Source: Alphaproteobacteria bacterium (GTDB lineage: Bacteria; Pseudomonadota; Alphaproteobacteria; Rhizobiales; Rhizobiaceae). From it: 27,927 nt of DNA. Location: the NCBI GenBank assembly GCA_017308345.1, contig JAFKFE010000168.1, forward strand, positions 1 to 27,927, given 5' to 3'. The position numbers and the translations under genes were made by a program. The notes beneath the pieces were generated by a model. The model was not told the origin of the DNA. It saw only the letters and a list, made by a program, of their open reading frames with translations, and did not search any database. Below, one piece after another: positions 13,558-22,948 of this stretch; within the stretch, counting starts at the first letter, position 1; the number at the start of each line of letters is the position of its first letter.

Positions 13558-13690
13558 TCTTTGTTCTTGCCGTCCTCCCGTCCCGACAATACTGCATGAA
13601 AGCAAAGAAGAAAGAGTTACCGGGGATATCAGCCATTGCCACCGACCCCGAGCAAGACGCGCAAGGCCGCGCGGTGTTGGCGCCGCGCAA

Positions 13691-14248
13691 TCACGCGGGA
13701 ACCTTTGCCGCTCTGCGTCTGGCCAATTCACGATAAAGCGCCTCGGGACTGACACCGATTTCCTGGGCGACGACGGACCAGTGCCCCTTTGCGGGCTGGC
13801 GGCCGTGCCAGGCGATCCAGGCGTCAAGCCGCGCCGCAACGGTCTTGAGGAACAGAACCTCCGCCTGAAGCCTCGCCTGCTGCACCTCGCGCGCCAGATG
13901 ACGCGCCCACGCCGCCGCCAACTCCGGATCCTGCTGCAGGCGGGCGCGCAGGGCGGAGCGCGGCATGGCCCACGTCACGGCAGTCGTTTCCGCCCGGGCA
14001 TCGCAATGATACTGTGCCGAATAGATCGAGGCTTCGGCCAGGATCGAGGCACGCTCGGCACGCTGAAGGATCAGAATGGAGCCATTATCCTGGTGGCGGA
14101 TAAGATGGATGACGCCCGATCGCACCGCGTGAATGATCCGGACCGGGTCGCCGGCATGAAACACCGGCTCCCCGGCGGCGAACTCGCATTGGCGGCCAGC
14201 AAGGTTGTCGAGCAGGGCAAACAGCGAGGGCGACATGATTATCATCAT
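13691..14248 (-). CDS. Crp/Fnr-like transcriptional regulator, 185 aa
   Basis: The protein has a short cyclic-nucleotide-binding-type domain (residues about 15-95: FAAGEPVFHAGDPVRIIHAV), a dimer helix, and a C-terminal HTH (HWSVVAQEIGVSPEALYREL). It has only two cysteines (in RQCEF and YHCDAR), not an FNR four-cysteine set. At 185 residues it is shorter than a normal Crp (about 210-240). Three in-frame ATGs compete (14248, 14245, 14236); AAAGGG favours the first two. A 30-bp palindrome with a TGAT-N4-ATCA core overlaps these start codons, which points to autorepression. It is divergent from the Met/His-rich secreted protein, its likely target. The inducer is unknown. Confidence 0.85.
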   Translation of the reverse strand: MMIIMSPSLFALLDNLAGRQCEFAAGEPVFHAGDPVRIIHAVRSGVIHLIRHQDNGSILILQRAERASILAEASIYSAQYHCDARAETTAVTWAMPRSALRARLQQDPELAAAWARHLAREVQQARLQAEVLFLKTVAARLDAWIAWHGRQPAKGHWSVVAQEIGVSPEALYRELARRRAAKVPA

Positions 14249-14256
14249 GTCGCCCT
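14227..14256. promoter_or_regulatory. 30-bp palindromic operator with FNR/CRP-type core
   Basis: Arms AGGGCGACATGAT (14227-14239) and ATCATGTCGCCCT (14244-14256) are exact inverted copies around TATC. The core TGAT-N4-ATCA (14236-14247) is the half-site arrangement of FNR/FixK-type boxes (TTGAT-N4-ATCAA). It overlaps the regulator's start codons and lies 41-70 bases upstream of the gene at 14297, where it could control both genes. Confidence 0.7.
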
Positions 14257-14296
14257 TTCGCCGTGGCATGGCAAGTATTCCCGGTCACAGGAGAAA

Positions 14297-14890
14297 ATGC
14301 CGATGTTCCGCGCTCTCGACCTCGCCGCGTTTGCCCTTGCGGCGAGCCTTGTCCCCGCCGCGAGCTTTGCCCAGCAGAGCCAGAACGGCCAAATGATGCA
14401 CCATCACATGATGCGTCGTCAGCCACCCGTGATTGGAGGACACGCGGGGCCAATACAGCCGGGGCAAGATGCCTTCGCCGCGATCCAGGAGATCGTCGCC
14501 ATCCTGGAAGCAGACCCCAAAACCGATTGGTCGAAGGTGGATATCGATGCGCTGCGCAACCACCTTGTGGACATGAACGCCGTCATGCTGGCGGCAACGG
14601 TGACGGACCAGCCTATCGACGGCGGCATGAAGTTTACGGTCACGGGCTCCGGACCGACGCGCGATTCAATCCGCCGCATAGTCGAGGCCCATGCCGCGAC
14701 AATGAACGGAGTGGGCAACTGGCAATACCTGGCGGCGGAAACCGACGATGGCGCGACGCTCAGCGTTCTCGTCCCGAAGGCCGACCGCGCGAAGCTGCAT
14801 GGACTTGGCTTCTTCGGCATCCTGACAATCGGAATGCACCATCAGGAACATCATATGATGATTGCACGCGGCGAAAACCCGCACGGCTGA
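14297..14890 (+). CDS. Secreted Met/His-rich protein, possible metal (copper) binder, 197 aa
   Basis: The ATG at 14297 follows CAGGAG at five bases; a second ATG lies at 14303. Residues 1-26 form a signal peptide ending near SFA-QQ. The mature N-terminus carries a Met/His cluster (NGQMMHHHMMRRQP) and the C-terminus another (GMHHQEHHMMIARGE). Between them is an alpha/beta region with WSKVDIDALRNHLVDMN. Met/His clusters of this kind bind copper in known periplasmic proteins, so metal handling is inferred. No named family is recognised. It is divergently paired with a Crp/Fnr-like regulator and preceded by its probable operator. Confidence 0.8.
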   Translation: MPMFRALDLAAFALAASLVPAASFAQQSQNGQMMHHHMMRRQPPVIGGHAGPIQPGQDAFAAIQEIVAILEADPKTDWSKVDIDALRNHLVDMNAVMLAATVTDQPIDGGMKFTVTGSGPTRDSIRRIVEAHAATMNGVGNWQYLAAETDDGATLSVLVPKADRAKLHGLGFFGILTIGMHHQEHHMMIARGENPHG

Positions 14891-14906
14891 TTCACAACCC
14901 GCCGGT

Positions 14907-16082
14907 TCAAAGCCCGGGCAGCCTTCGCCGCACAATCGCCGCATGATACCGAGCGCCGTGCAGCAGGGCTTCGTCGTTGAAGTCATAGGCAGGGTTGTGC
15001 AGCGGCGGGGTTTCGCCATTGCCCATGAAGACGAAGCATCCAGGCACATGGTCCAGGAAGCGGGCGAAATCCTCCGAGGCGGTCATGGGCTCAGCCGCGA
15101 CGCGAACAGCGTCGTCGGCCGCGATGCCGACGCCATCGCCGGCCAGCACCGCGCGGGCCGCAGCAAGCGCCTCGTCGACAAGCGCGGCATCGTTGATCAA
15201 GGGCACGAACTCGCGCGTGTAACTGACTTCAGCGGCGACATTATAAGCCTGCGCCGTGCCTTCGGCGATGCGGCGCATCTCCTTTTCGATCGCGGCGCTG
15301 ACCTGTGGCCGGAAACTGCGGCAATCGCCCAGGATGCGCGCCAGCCCCGGCAGCGCGTTGCGGGTGCCGTCGGTGATGAGCTCCGTCACCGAGACGACGC
15401 CGATGTCGGCGGGGCTCAGGCGCCGCGAGACGATGGTCTGCAGGCTGACGACCAGCGCGCATGCGGCGACCAGCGTCTCCTGGCCGGCATGCGGCCGCGC
15501 CGCGTGGCCGCCGAGGCCCTTGAGCACGATCTCGAAATTGTCCTCGGCCGACATGACCGGACCGGCGCGTGTTTCAAAATGACCGATGGGCAGGCCGGGC
15601 ATGTTGTGCAGCCCGAAAATCTCCTCGAAGGGAAAGCGCTCGAGCAGGCCGTCGTCCAGCATGGCCAGCGCGCCCCTGCCCCATTCCTCGGCCGGCTGGA
15701 AGATGAAGCGCACCGTGCCGTCGAAGCCGCCCTCGGAAGCGAGCAGCTTCGCGGCGCCCAGCAGCATCGAGGTATGGCCGTCATGGCCGCAGGCATGCAT
15801 GGTGCCCGGCGTCCGCGAGCGCCATGCCTGCGTGCCCTGCTCGGCGATGCGCAGCGCGTCCATGTCGGCGCGCAATGCAATCGCCCGGTTGCCACTGCCC
15901 CTGGTCAGCGTGCCGACGACGCCGGTGCCGCCGATACCCTCGGCCACGTCCAGCCCGAACTCCCGCAACTTCGCGGCGACGAAAGCGGCGGTGCGCTTCT
16001 CCTCGAAGCCGAATTCGGGATGGGCGTGGAGATCGCGCCGCCACGCCGTCATCTCGCCATGCAGTGCGTCGAGGTCGGTCAT
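14907..16082 (-). CDS. M20-family amidohydrolase (aminoacylase/hippuricase-like), 391 aa
   Basis: The protein matches the M20D amidohydrolases, zinc enzymes that cleave N-acyl amino acids. Motifs visible are WRRDLHAHPEFGFEE at the N-terminus, ALRADMDAL, the metal-binding MHACGHDGHTSMLLGAA, FQPAEEWGRGA, and the lid-domain segment GGHAARPHAGQ. The near-C-terminal LHNPAYDFNDEAL is also conserved. All expected metal ligands are present. It is cytosolic and of normal length. It begins 18 bases after the diaminopropionate ammonia-lyase gene with a GGGGCGAG ribosome site, so they form one operon; this pairing recalls ygeX-ygeY of E. coli. The acyl substrate is unknown. Confidence 0.93.
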   Translation of the reverse strand: MTDLDALHGEMTAWRRDLHAHPEFGFEEKRTAAFVAAKLREFGLDVAEGIGGTGVVGTLTRGSGNRAIALRADMDALRIAEQGTQAWRSRTPGTMHACGHDGHTSMLLGAAKLLASEGGFDGTVRFIFQPAEEWGRGALAMLDDGLLERFPFEEIFGLHNMPGLPIGHFETRAGPVMSAEDNFEIVLKGLGGHAARPHAGQETLVAACALVVSLQTIVSRRLSPADIGVVSVTELITDGTRNALPGLARILGDCRSFRPQVSAAIEKEMRRIAEGTAQAYNVAAEVSYTREFVPLINDAALVDEALAAARAVLAGDGVGIAADDAVRVAAEPMTASEDFARFLDHVPGCFVFMGNGETPPLHNPAYDFNDEALLHGARYHAAIVRRRLPGL

Positions 16083-16100
16083 CGCAAGGCTCGCCCCTTT

Positions 16101-17297
16101 TCAGGCAGTCTGCAGCAGCACGTCGCCCGGCGCCATCCCCACCAGCTCCGCATAGCGGCCGGGATCCGTCGCGCCTTCCGAGTTGACGATCAGCACGCGG
16201 GAGTTCCCATCGAGGCCGAGCGCCGCGCGCATCTTCCTGTCGCCGGCGGCGCGGATCAGTCCCGCGAGCCCCGCCCCGCCGCTCTCGCCGGAAACGATCG
16301 CCGGATCGTCGCCGGAAGGTCGCGCCAGGCGGTTCATCACCGACACCGCGTCCTCCTCCTCCACCGTCATGAAGGCATCGCCGATCCGCGACAGCACGCG
16401 CCAGGCGACCAGCGAGGGCTCGTAGCATTCCAGCATCGCCATCACCGTCGGCTTGCTGTGCGCGATCGTGACCGGACGTCCGGCCCTGGCCGTCTCATAA
16501 ATGCACGCTGCCCGGGCCGGTTCGACCACCGTCACCGTCGGCCGCGCCTCGCCGAGCACGATGGCGAGATGGCCGGCGACCGCCGCGGCGAAACCGCCGA
16601 CGCCGGCCTGCAGGAAGACATGGGTGGGCGGTTCGGGCAGGCGCTTCAGCGCCTCGCGCACGATGATCGTGTAGCCCTGCATGACGAGGCCTGGAATGCG
16701 CTCATAGCCCGGCCAGGACGTGTCGGAGACCACCGTCCAGCCGCGCTCGGCGGCGACGCGGGCAGCTTCCCGGACCGACTGGTCGTAGTCGCCCGCGACG
16801 CGCACCATCTCGGCGCCGAAGCGGGCGATGGCCGCCACGCGCTCGTTGCTGACACCCGAATGCACGAAGATGACGGAGCGCGCGCCGACGAGGCCGGCGC
16901 CCTGCGCAACCGAGCGGCCGTGATTGCCGTCGGTGGCGCAGGCGAAGGTCATTTGCGCGGCGATCGCCTTCACCTCGGGGCTCTGGAGTTCCGCGACATC
17001 GACGGCGCGGCCGAGCCGCCTGCCGGCCTCCTCCAGCACAAGACGCATGACTGCATAGGCGCCGCCCAGCGCCTTGAAGCTGCCGAGGCCGAGGCGCTTG
17101 CCTTCATCCTTGATATGCAACGCACCGATGCCGAGTTCGCCCGCCAGCGCCGGCAAGGCATGAAGCGGCGTCTCGGCATGGTTGTCGCGCGCGGCAAGGA
17201 AGCGCTCGGCCTCCCCGGCTCCAGCGATGCCGAGTGTCGCGGCATCTTCCTCGGTCAGCGGCTGGCGGTGGTCGGGGTGGCGGTTGAGCAGGAACAT
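16101..17297 (-). CDS. dpaL: Diaminopropionate ammonia-lyase
   Basis: The 398-residue PLP enzyme splits 2,3-diaminopropionate to pyruvate and two ammonia. The PLP lysine is K75 in LGSFKALGGAYA. The substrate/cofactor loop CATDGNHGRSVA and the family motif SDTSWPGYERIPGLVMQGY are both present, as is the Gly-rich SGESGGAGLAG. Length and order match E. coli YgeX (DpaL). It is cytosolic. It is the first gene of an operon with the M20 amidohydrolase and faces an Lrp/AsnC-type gene, the probable regulator. Related threonine dehydratases lack the WPGYE-type segment, which makes the assignment specific. Confidence 0.93.
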   Translation of the reverse strand: MFLLNRHPDHRQPLTEEDAATLGIAGAGEAERFLAARDNHAETPLHALPALAGELGIGALHIKDEGKRLGLGSFKALGGAYAVMRLVLEEAGRRLGRAVDVAELQSPEVKAIAAQMTFACATDGNHGRSVAQGAGLVGARSVIFVHSGVSNERVAAIARFGAEMVRVAGDYDQSVREAARVAAERGWTVVSDTSWPGYERIPGLVMQGYTIIVREALKRLPEPPTHVFLQAGVGGFAAAVAGHLAIVLGEARPTVTVVEPARAACIYETARAGRPVTIAHSKPTVMAMLECYEPSLVAWRVLSRIGDAFMTVEEEDAVSVMNRLARPSGDDPAIVSGESGGAGLAGLIRAAGDRKMRAALGLDGNSRVLIVNSEGATDPGRYAELVGMAPGDVLLQTA

Positions 17298-17399
17298 GGG
17301 TTTCTCCGTCTTGACCGCTGAAATTTATTGCAGACCAACCGAGAAAGGCGCTCTGTTTTGGCGCATGAATTGCAAGTTTGTTTCGTTTGGAACGCCGTC

Positions 17400-17873
17400 A
17401 TGTCCCTTTCGCCCGACCTCGACGCCTTCGACCGCGCCATCCTCGCCATCCTGCAGAAGGACAACGCCACGCCGCAGCGGGTCATAGGCGAAGCCGTGAA
17501 CCTGTCGGCGCCGGCGGTGCAGCGGCGCATCAAGCGCATGGAGGAGACCGGCGTCATCCGCGCCAATGTCGCCCTGGTCGACCCGGCCAAGGTCGGCCAC
17601 CCGATCACCATCTTCGTGGAGGTGGAGGTGGAGAGCGAGCGGGCCGAACTGATCGACGCCGCCAAACGCGGCTTCGCCGAAGTGCCGGAAGTACAGCAAT
17701 GCTATTACGTGACCGGCGAGGCCGATTTCATCCTCGTCGTCACCGTGGCGACGATGGCCGACTACGAGGCGCTGACAAGGCGGCTGTTCTTCGAGAACAA
17801 CAATGTCAAACGGTTCCGCACCTTCGTGGCGATGGACCGGGTGAAGGTGGGGCTGGAAGTGCCGGTGGGGTGA
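17400..17873 (+). CDS. Lrp/AsnC-family transcriptional regulator, 157 aa
   Basis: An N-terminal HTH (LDAFDRAILAILQKDNATPQ..., recognition helix in NLSAPAVQRRIKRME) is followed by a RAM ligand-binding domain (residues about 70-145, with QQCYYVTGEADFILVV). The start ATG at 17400 is chosen because it precedes the conserved LDAFDRAIL; a longer in-frame start at 17328 has a cysteine-containing extension without similarity. It is divergent from the dpaL operon across 102 bases. A GC hairpin (17867-17886) overlaps the stop codon and may end transcription. Amino-acid-dependent control of dpaL is inferred from position. Confidence 0.92.
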   Translation: MSLSPDLDAFDRAILAILQKDNATPQRVIGEAVNLSAPAVQRRIKRMEETGVIRANVALVDPAKVGHPITIFVEVEVESERAELIDAAKRGFAEVPEVQQCYYVTGEADFILVVTVATMADYEALTRRLFFENNNVKRFRTFVAMDRVKVGLEVPVG

Positions 17874-17883
17874 GGAGCCTCGC

Positions 17884-17985
17884 CCCTTCGTCATTCCAGG
17901 GCGAAGCAAGGAGCGAAGCGACGCGCGCAGACCCTGGAATCCATTCCGTTGCTTCGACGCGTTGCAACGGTGCAGAACTCAACTA
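17884..17985. repeat. Rhizobial intergenic repeat with ATTCCAGGG palindrome
   Basis: The element contains ATTCCAGGG (17893-17901) inverted at 17932-17940, flanking a purine-rich AGCAAGGAGCGAAGCGACGC segment, followed by GCTTCGACGCGTTGCAACGG. It resembles a repeat recurring in Mesorhizobium genomes. It fills most of the gap between the Lrp-type gene and the transporter operon, which are convergent. Confidence 0.6.
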
Positions 17986-18039
17986 CCAGCGGCTGCCTCG
18001 AGACGAAGTTGAGAGGGCCTGCAAACTCACCCGTGCCCC

Positions 18040-18999
18040 TCACCGCCCCAGCCACCGCGCATAAATCTCCCCGACAATACCGCGGCGGAAGATCAGCACG
18101 CAGATCATGAAGATGAGGCCGGTGGCGATCGTCACCGGGAAGCCGGACGTGGCCAGCGTGTTCTCCAGCCCGACCACCAGCCCCGCCCCCACTGCCGGGC
18201 CGGCCATGGTGCCAATGCCGCCGAGCAGCGTCATCAGGATCACCTCGCCCGACATCTGCCAGGTCACGTCGGTGAGCGTGGCGAACTGGAAGACGATCGC
18301 CTTGGTAGCGCCGGCAAGGCCGGCAAGGGCCGCAGACATGACGAAGGCGGCGAGCTTGTAACGGCCGACGGAATAGCCGAGCGAAATGGCGCGGCTCTCG
18401 TTCTCCCTTATCGAGCGCAGGATCATGCCGAAGGGCGAGTTGACGATCCGCCAGATGGCGAAGACGCCGATGAGGAAGACCGCCAGCACGAAGAAATACA
18501 TGTTCATGGTGACGTTGAGGTCGACCACTCCGAAGAGCGTTCCGCGCGCAACGCCCTGGATGCCGTCCTCGCCCTCGGTGAAGGGCGCCTGGACGCAGAA
18601 GAAATAGAACATCTGCGCCAGCGCCAAGGTGATCATCGAGAAATAGATGCCCTGGCGGCGGATGGCGAGGAAACCCATGACGAGGCCAAGGCCCGCGGCG
18701 CCAGCGGTGCCGAGCAGGATGGCGGCCTCCGGCGGCCAGCCCCAGGCTTTCACCGCATAGGCGCAGAAATAGGCCGCGCCGCCGAAGAAGGCGGCATGGC
18801 CAAAGGAAAGCAGCCCGGTGTAGCCGAGGAGAAGGTTGAAGGCGCAGGCAAACAGCGCGAAGCACAGCATCTTCATGACGAAGATCGGGTAGACGACGAA
18901 GGGCGCCGCGATCAGCGCCACGATGCCCAGGCCGACCAGGACCCTTTCCAGCCTGACGGAGGCCGCGGCGCGTTCCTCGTGAAGGGTAAGATCGCTCAT
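18040..18999 (-). CDS. livM: Branched-chain-amino-acid-type ABC transporter permease (LivM-like)
   Basis: The 319-residue permease has eight or more hydrophobic helices and the LivM landmarks NLLLGYTGLLSFGHAAFFG and ESRAISLGYSVGRYKLAAFV; this cytosolic loop contacts the ATPases. With LivH it forms the membrane channel of a hydrophobic-amino-acid-transporter importer. It starts one base after the livH stop codon and is the last gene of the five-gene operon. Length is typical. Substrate specificity cannot be read from the permease. Confidence 0.93.
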   Translation of the reverse strand: MSDLTLHEERAAASVRLERVLVGLGIVALIAAPFVVYPIFVMKMLCFALFACAFNLLLGYTGLLSFGHAAFFGGAAYFCAYAVKAWGWPPEAAILLGTAGAAGLGLVMGFLAIRRQGIYFSMITLALAQMFYFFCVQAPFTEGEDGIQGVARGTLFGVVDLNVTMNMYFFVLAVFLIGVFAIWRIVNSPFGMILRSIRENESRAISLGYSVGRYKLAAFVMSAALAGLAGATKAIVFQFATLTDVTWQMSGEVILMTLLGGIGTMAGPAVGAGLVVGLENTLATSGFPVTIATGLIFMICVLIFRRGIVGEIYARWLGR

Positions 19000-19000
19000 C

Positions 19001-19888
19001 TCAGGCGTCCCTTCCGAACAGGCCGGCGGGCCGAAGCAAAAGCACGATCGCCATGATGACGAAGACGACGAGGTTCGAGGCCTCCGGATAGAAAACCTTG
19101 GTCAGGCCCTCGGCGAGACCGAGCATGTAGCCGGTGACGATGGCCCCCAGGATCGAGCCCATGCCGCCGATCACGACGACGGCGAAGACGACGATGATGA
19201 GGTCCGAGCCCATCAGCGGGCTGACCTGGTAGACGGGTGCCGCGAGGATGCCGGCGAGCCCCGCAAGGGCGGCGCCCAGCCCGTAGGTCAGCGTGAGCAG
19301 CAGCGGCACGTTGACGCCGAAGGCCTGCACCAGCTCGGCATTCTCGGTCGCGGCGCGCAGGTATGAGCCGAGCCTTGTCTTCTCGATCAGGAGCCATGTG
19401 CCGATGCAGACGATGAGCGAGGCGACAACCACCCAGCCGCGATAGTTGGGCAGGAACATGAAGCCGAGATTGGTGCCGCCGGCAAGCAGCGCCGGCACGG
19501 CGTAGGGATTGCCCGAGACGCCGTAGTAATAGCGGAACACGCCTTCGATGACCAAGGCGAGGCCGAAGGTGAAGAGCAGGCCGTAGAGCGGATCGAGCCG
19601 GTAGAGCCTGGACAAAGCGAGACGCTCGACCACCATGCCGAACAGGCCGACGATGAGCGGCACCAGCACCAGCGCCGGCCAATAGCCGATGCCGAGATGG
19701 ACCAGCAGCAGATAGCCGATGAAGGCGCCCAGCATATAGAGCGCGCCATGGGCGAAATTGATGATGCGCAGCAGGCCGAAGATGACCGCGAGGCCGAGGC
19801 TCAGCATGGCGTAGAAGGAGCCGTTGATCAGCCCGACGAGGAGTTGCCCGAGCAAGGCCTGGATTGGGATGCCGAAGATCATGGTCAT
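19001..19888 (-). CDS. livH: Branched-chain-amino-acid-type ABC transporter permease (LivH-like)
   Basis: The 295-residue permease matches LivH: LLVGLINGSFYAMLSLGLAVIFGLLRIINFAHG at the N-terminus (split hydrophobic helix with the conserved NFAHG turn), and RAATENAELVQAFGVNV in the ATPase-contact loop. It sits in the inner membrane with LivM. It begins seven bases after livF, and ends one base before livM. The start ATG at 19888 has an in-frame ATG two codons later as an alternative. Confidence 0.94.
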   Translation of the reverse strand: MTMIFGIPIQALLGQLLVGLINGSFYAMLSLGLAVIFGLLRIINFAHGALYMLGAFIGYLLLVHLGIGYWPALVLVPLIVGLFGMVVERLALSRLYRLDPLYGLLFTFGLALVIEGVFRYYYGVSGNPYAVPALLAGGTNLGFMFLPNYRGWVVVASLIVCIGTWLLIEKTRLGSYLRAATENAELVQAFGVNVPLLLTLTYGLGAALAGLAGILAAPVYQVSPLMGSDLIIVVFAVVVIGGMGSILGAIVTGYMLGLAEGLTKVFYPEASNLVVFVIMAIVLLLRPAGLFGRDA

Positions 19889-19895
19889 GGCGCCG

Positions 19896-20596
<701 letters not shown>

Positions 20597-20600
<4 letters not shown>

Positions 20601-21409
20601 GCCCTGCCCTCTTCATGCTCGGTTCCCATATAGGCGACGCGGACGCGCTCGTCCTGGCTGACGGTGGCGTAGTCGCCGGCGGCGAGCACCTGGCCGCGCT
20701 GCATGACGGTGATCCAGTCGCAGAGGTCGGCGACGACGGTGAGGTTGTGCTCGACCATCAGCACCGCGCGGTCCCTGGCCAGCGAGCGGATGATGCCGGA
20801 GATCATGCCGACATCCTCATGCCCCATGCCGGCCATGGGCTCGTCGAGCAGTAGCACTTTCGGGTCGAGCGCCAGGGTGGTGGCGATCTCCAGCACCCGT
20901 TTCCTGCCATAGGACAGATCGCCGGCGAGACGATGCGCCACGTCGTCGAGGCCGACGATGGCGAGCAGCTCGCGCGCCCTTGGCGTGAGCCGGTCCAGCG
21001 CCGACACCGGGCGCCAGAACTGGTAGCCCAGGCCGCCCGGCCGCTGCAACGCCACGCGCACATTGTCGAGCACGGTGAGATGCGGAAAGATCGCCGAAAT
21101 CTGGAAGGAACGCACCAGCCCCATGCGCGCGACCCTCGCCGGCGGCGTGCGGGTGATGTCGGCGCCGAGCAGTTCGATCCTGCCGCTGGTCGGCTGCAGG
21201 AACTTCGTCAGCAGGTTGAAGATCGTGGTCTTGCCGGCGCCGTTCGGGCCGATCAACGCGTGGATCTTGGCGTGATGGACGTCGAGGTCGACATCCCTCA
21301 CCGCGACGAAGCCGGCGAAGTCGCGCCTGAGGCCGCGGGCGGAAAGCACCACCCGCGGCATAGCTTCGGCGCTGTCCGCACGGACAGCGGTGGCGGTGTC
21401 GAGCGTCAC
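20597..21409 (-). CDS. livG: ABC transporter ATP-binding protein (LivG-like)
   Basis: The 270-residue ATPase carries Walker A GPNGAGKT (54-61), a LivG-type insert (ARMGLVRSFQISAIFPHLTVLDNV), signature LSYGRKRVLEIA and Walker B LLLDEPMAGMG. The first 18 residues are an extension rich in Ala/Thr before the first strand (VVLSARGLRRDF). It pairs with LivF. Start and stop each overlap the neighbour gene by four bases, so translation of livK-livG-livF is coupled. Confidence 0.94.
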
Positions 21410-22614
21410 TTGGTGACGAGCGGACAGCCGCTGTCCTCGGCCTTCGTGAAGGCCTTGTCGCCCGGAATGGTCGCCAGATAGGTGTAGTAGTCCCAGTCCT
21501 TCTTCGACTCTTCCGGCTTCTTGACCTGGTAGAGATACATGTCGTGCACCATGGAGCCGTCGGCTTGCACCTTGCCGTTGGCGGTGAAGACGTCGTTGAC
21601 CGGCATCTCATGCAGTTCCTTGGCCACCGCCTCGGTCTCGTCGGTGCCGGCCTTGTCGATGGCTTTCAGATACTGGGTCACCGCCGAATAGGTGCCGGCC
21701 TGGATCATGTTCGGCATGCGGTTGGTGCGCTTGAAGAAGCGCTCGGCGAAATCGCGGCTCTTGTCGTCGCGGTCCCAGTAATAGCCTTCCGTCAGCACCA
21801 CGCCCTGCGCGGCCTGCAGGCCCAGCCCGTGCACTTCCGCGAGCGTGAAGAGAAGGGCCGCCAGCCGCTGGCCGCCGGCGACGATACCAAACTCGGCCGC
21901 CTGCTTGATCGAGTTCGACGTGTCGAGGCCGGCATTGGCGAGCCCGACGATCTTGGCGCCGGAGGACTGCGCCTGCAAAAGGAAGGAGGAATAGTCGGTG
22001 GAGCCGAGCGGATAGCGCACCTCGCCCAGCACCTTGCCGCCGCTGGCCTCGACGAGCTTGGCGGTCTGGTCCTTCAGCGAGTAGCCGAAGGCGTAGTCGA
22101 CGGTGATGAAATACCAGCTGTCGCCGCCTTGCTTGACGAGCTCGCCGCCGGTGCCGACGGCCTGCGAATGCGTGTCATAAGCCCAATGGAACCCGTAGGG
22201 CGAGCACTGCTTGCCGGTGAGATCGGTGGAAGCGGCGCCGGTGACGATGTCGATCTTCTTCTTTTCCTTCGAAAGCCCCTGGACGGCGAGCGCCACGGAC
22301 GAGGTGGTGAGTTCCATGATCGCGTCGACCTGCTCGGTGTCGTACCACTGGCGGGCGATGTTGGAGGCGATGTCCGGCTTGTTCTGGTGGTCCGCGCTGA
22401 CGATCTCGATCGGCGCGCCCTGGACCTTGCCGCCGAAATCCTCGACCGCCATCTTGGCGGCTTCGACCGACCACTTGCCGCCGAAATCGGCATAGACGCC
22501 CGACTGGTCGTTCAAGATGCCGATCTTGACCTTGCCGTCGGAGATTTCGCCGGCCGCCGCCGACATCGCGGATGCCGCAAGGAGCGCGGCCGAGACGAGA
22601 CAGGATGCTTTCAC
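21406..22614 (-). CDS. livK: Periplasmic amino-acid-binding protein of the ABC importer (LivK-like)
   Basis: The 402-residue protein belongs to the type I periplasmic binding proteins (Peripla_BP_6). A GTG start at 22614-22612 is chosen because AAGGGAGGAA lies seven bases upstream and a signal peptide follows at once (KASCLVSAALLAASAMSAAAG). The mature start reads DGKVKIGILNDQSGVYADFGG, typical of the family. It is the first gene of the operon and delivers the ligand to LivHM. The ligand is not decided: branched-chain amino acids, amides and urea are all bound by close relatives, and the nearby dpaL operon raises the chance of a nonprotein amino acid. The 22615-22814 stretch upstream shows no other gene and should hold its promoter. 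Confidence 0.93.
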   Translation of the reverse strand: MKASCLVSAALLAASAMSAAAGEISDGKVKIGILNDQSGVYADFGGKWSVEAAKMAVEDFGGKVQGAPIEIVSADHQNKPDIASNIARQWYDTEQVDAIMELTTSSVALAVQGLSKEKKKIDIVTGAASTDLTGKQCSPYGFHWAYDTHSQAVGTGGELVKQGGDSWYFITVDYAFGYSLKDQTAKLVEASGGKVLGEVRYPLGSTDYSSFLLQAQSSGAKIVGLANAGLDTSNSIKQAAEFGIVAGGQRLAALLFTLAEVHGLGLQAAQGVVLTEGYYWDRDDKSRDFAERFFKRTNRMPNMIQAGTYSAVTQYLKAIDKAGTDETEAVAKELHEMPVNDVFTANGKVQADGSMVHDMYLYQVKKPEESKKDWDYYTYLATIPGDKAFTKAEDSGCPLVTK

Positions 22615-22814
22615 TGGTGGTTCCTCCCTTTGGCCAGCCACGGGAAACGCGGCGGGCTCGCAATGGTTCAACAGTTCCTTCCGGATTTTGGATTGAGCCT
22701 CGATCCCGCCTGCAATTCCTCCTCTTGCGGGATCGCGTCGCGTGCCTTGGGCGCACGGGCGCGAGCCTAGCATCACCTTTCGCGGGTCTGGAATGCTATT
22801 TTCGTAGCATGGCG

Positions 22815-22916
22815 CAGGGTCACGTCAGCGTGATCTTCCGGCAACCTCGACCGGGGCCAAGCACCGCCTCCACCTCTCCTCCGCCCATGTTGCCGTCGAG
22901 GGATTGCGATCTTCAT
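22815..22916 (-). pseudogene. Decayed N-terminus of a probable NAD(P)-binding protein
   Basis: An ATG (22916-22914) behind GGAGG starts MKAI-like residues (MKIAI). Further pieces of a dinucleotide-binding fold appear in different frames: GNMGGG about six codons on, and HADVTL at 22815-22832. The order matches the start of F420-reductase-like/NADP oxidoreductases (MKIAIIG-x-GN-x-GG...H-x-VTL), but the frame is broken at least twice and no later part is present. The resemblance is short, so the call is tentative. Confidence 0.35.
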
Positions 22917-22948
22917 CCTCGCCTCCTTCGGATACGGTGGATGACCGC

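Noticed and set aside
11395..13599. Two plus-strand frames of about 340-350 codons opposite the GGDEF-EAL gene
   Set aside because: They are shadows of the intact PAS-GGDEF-EAL frame, and their translations show the Ala/Arg/Asp bias of antisense reading.
14862..17321. A very long open frame (819 codons) on the plus strand across the dpaL/M20 genes
   Set aside because: It is the antisense shadow of two strongly recognised minus-strand enzymes; long reverse frames are common in DNA with this GC3 bias, and its translation matches no family.
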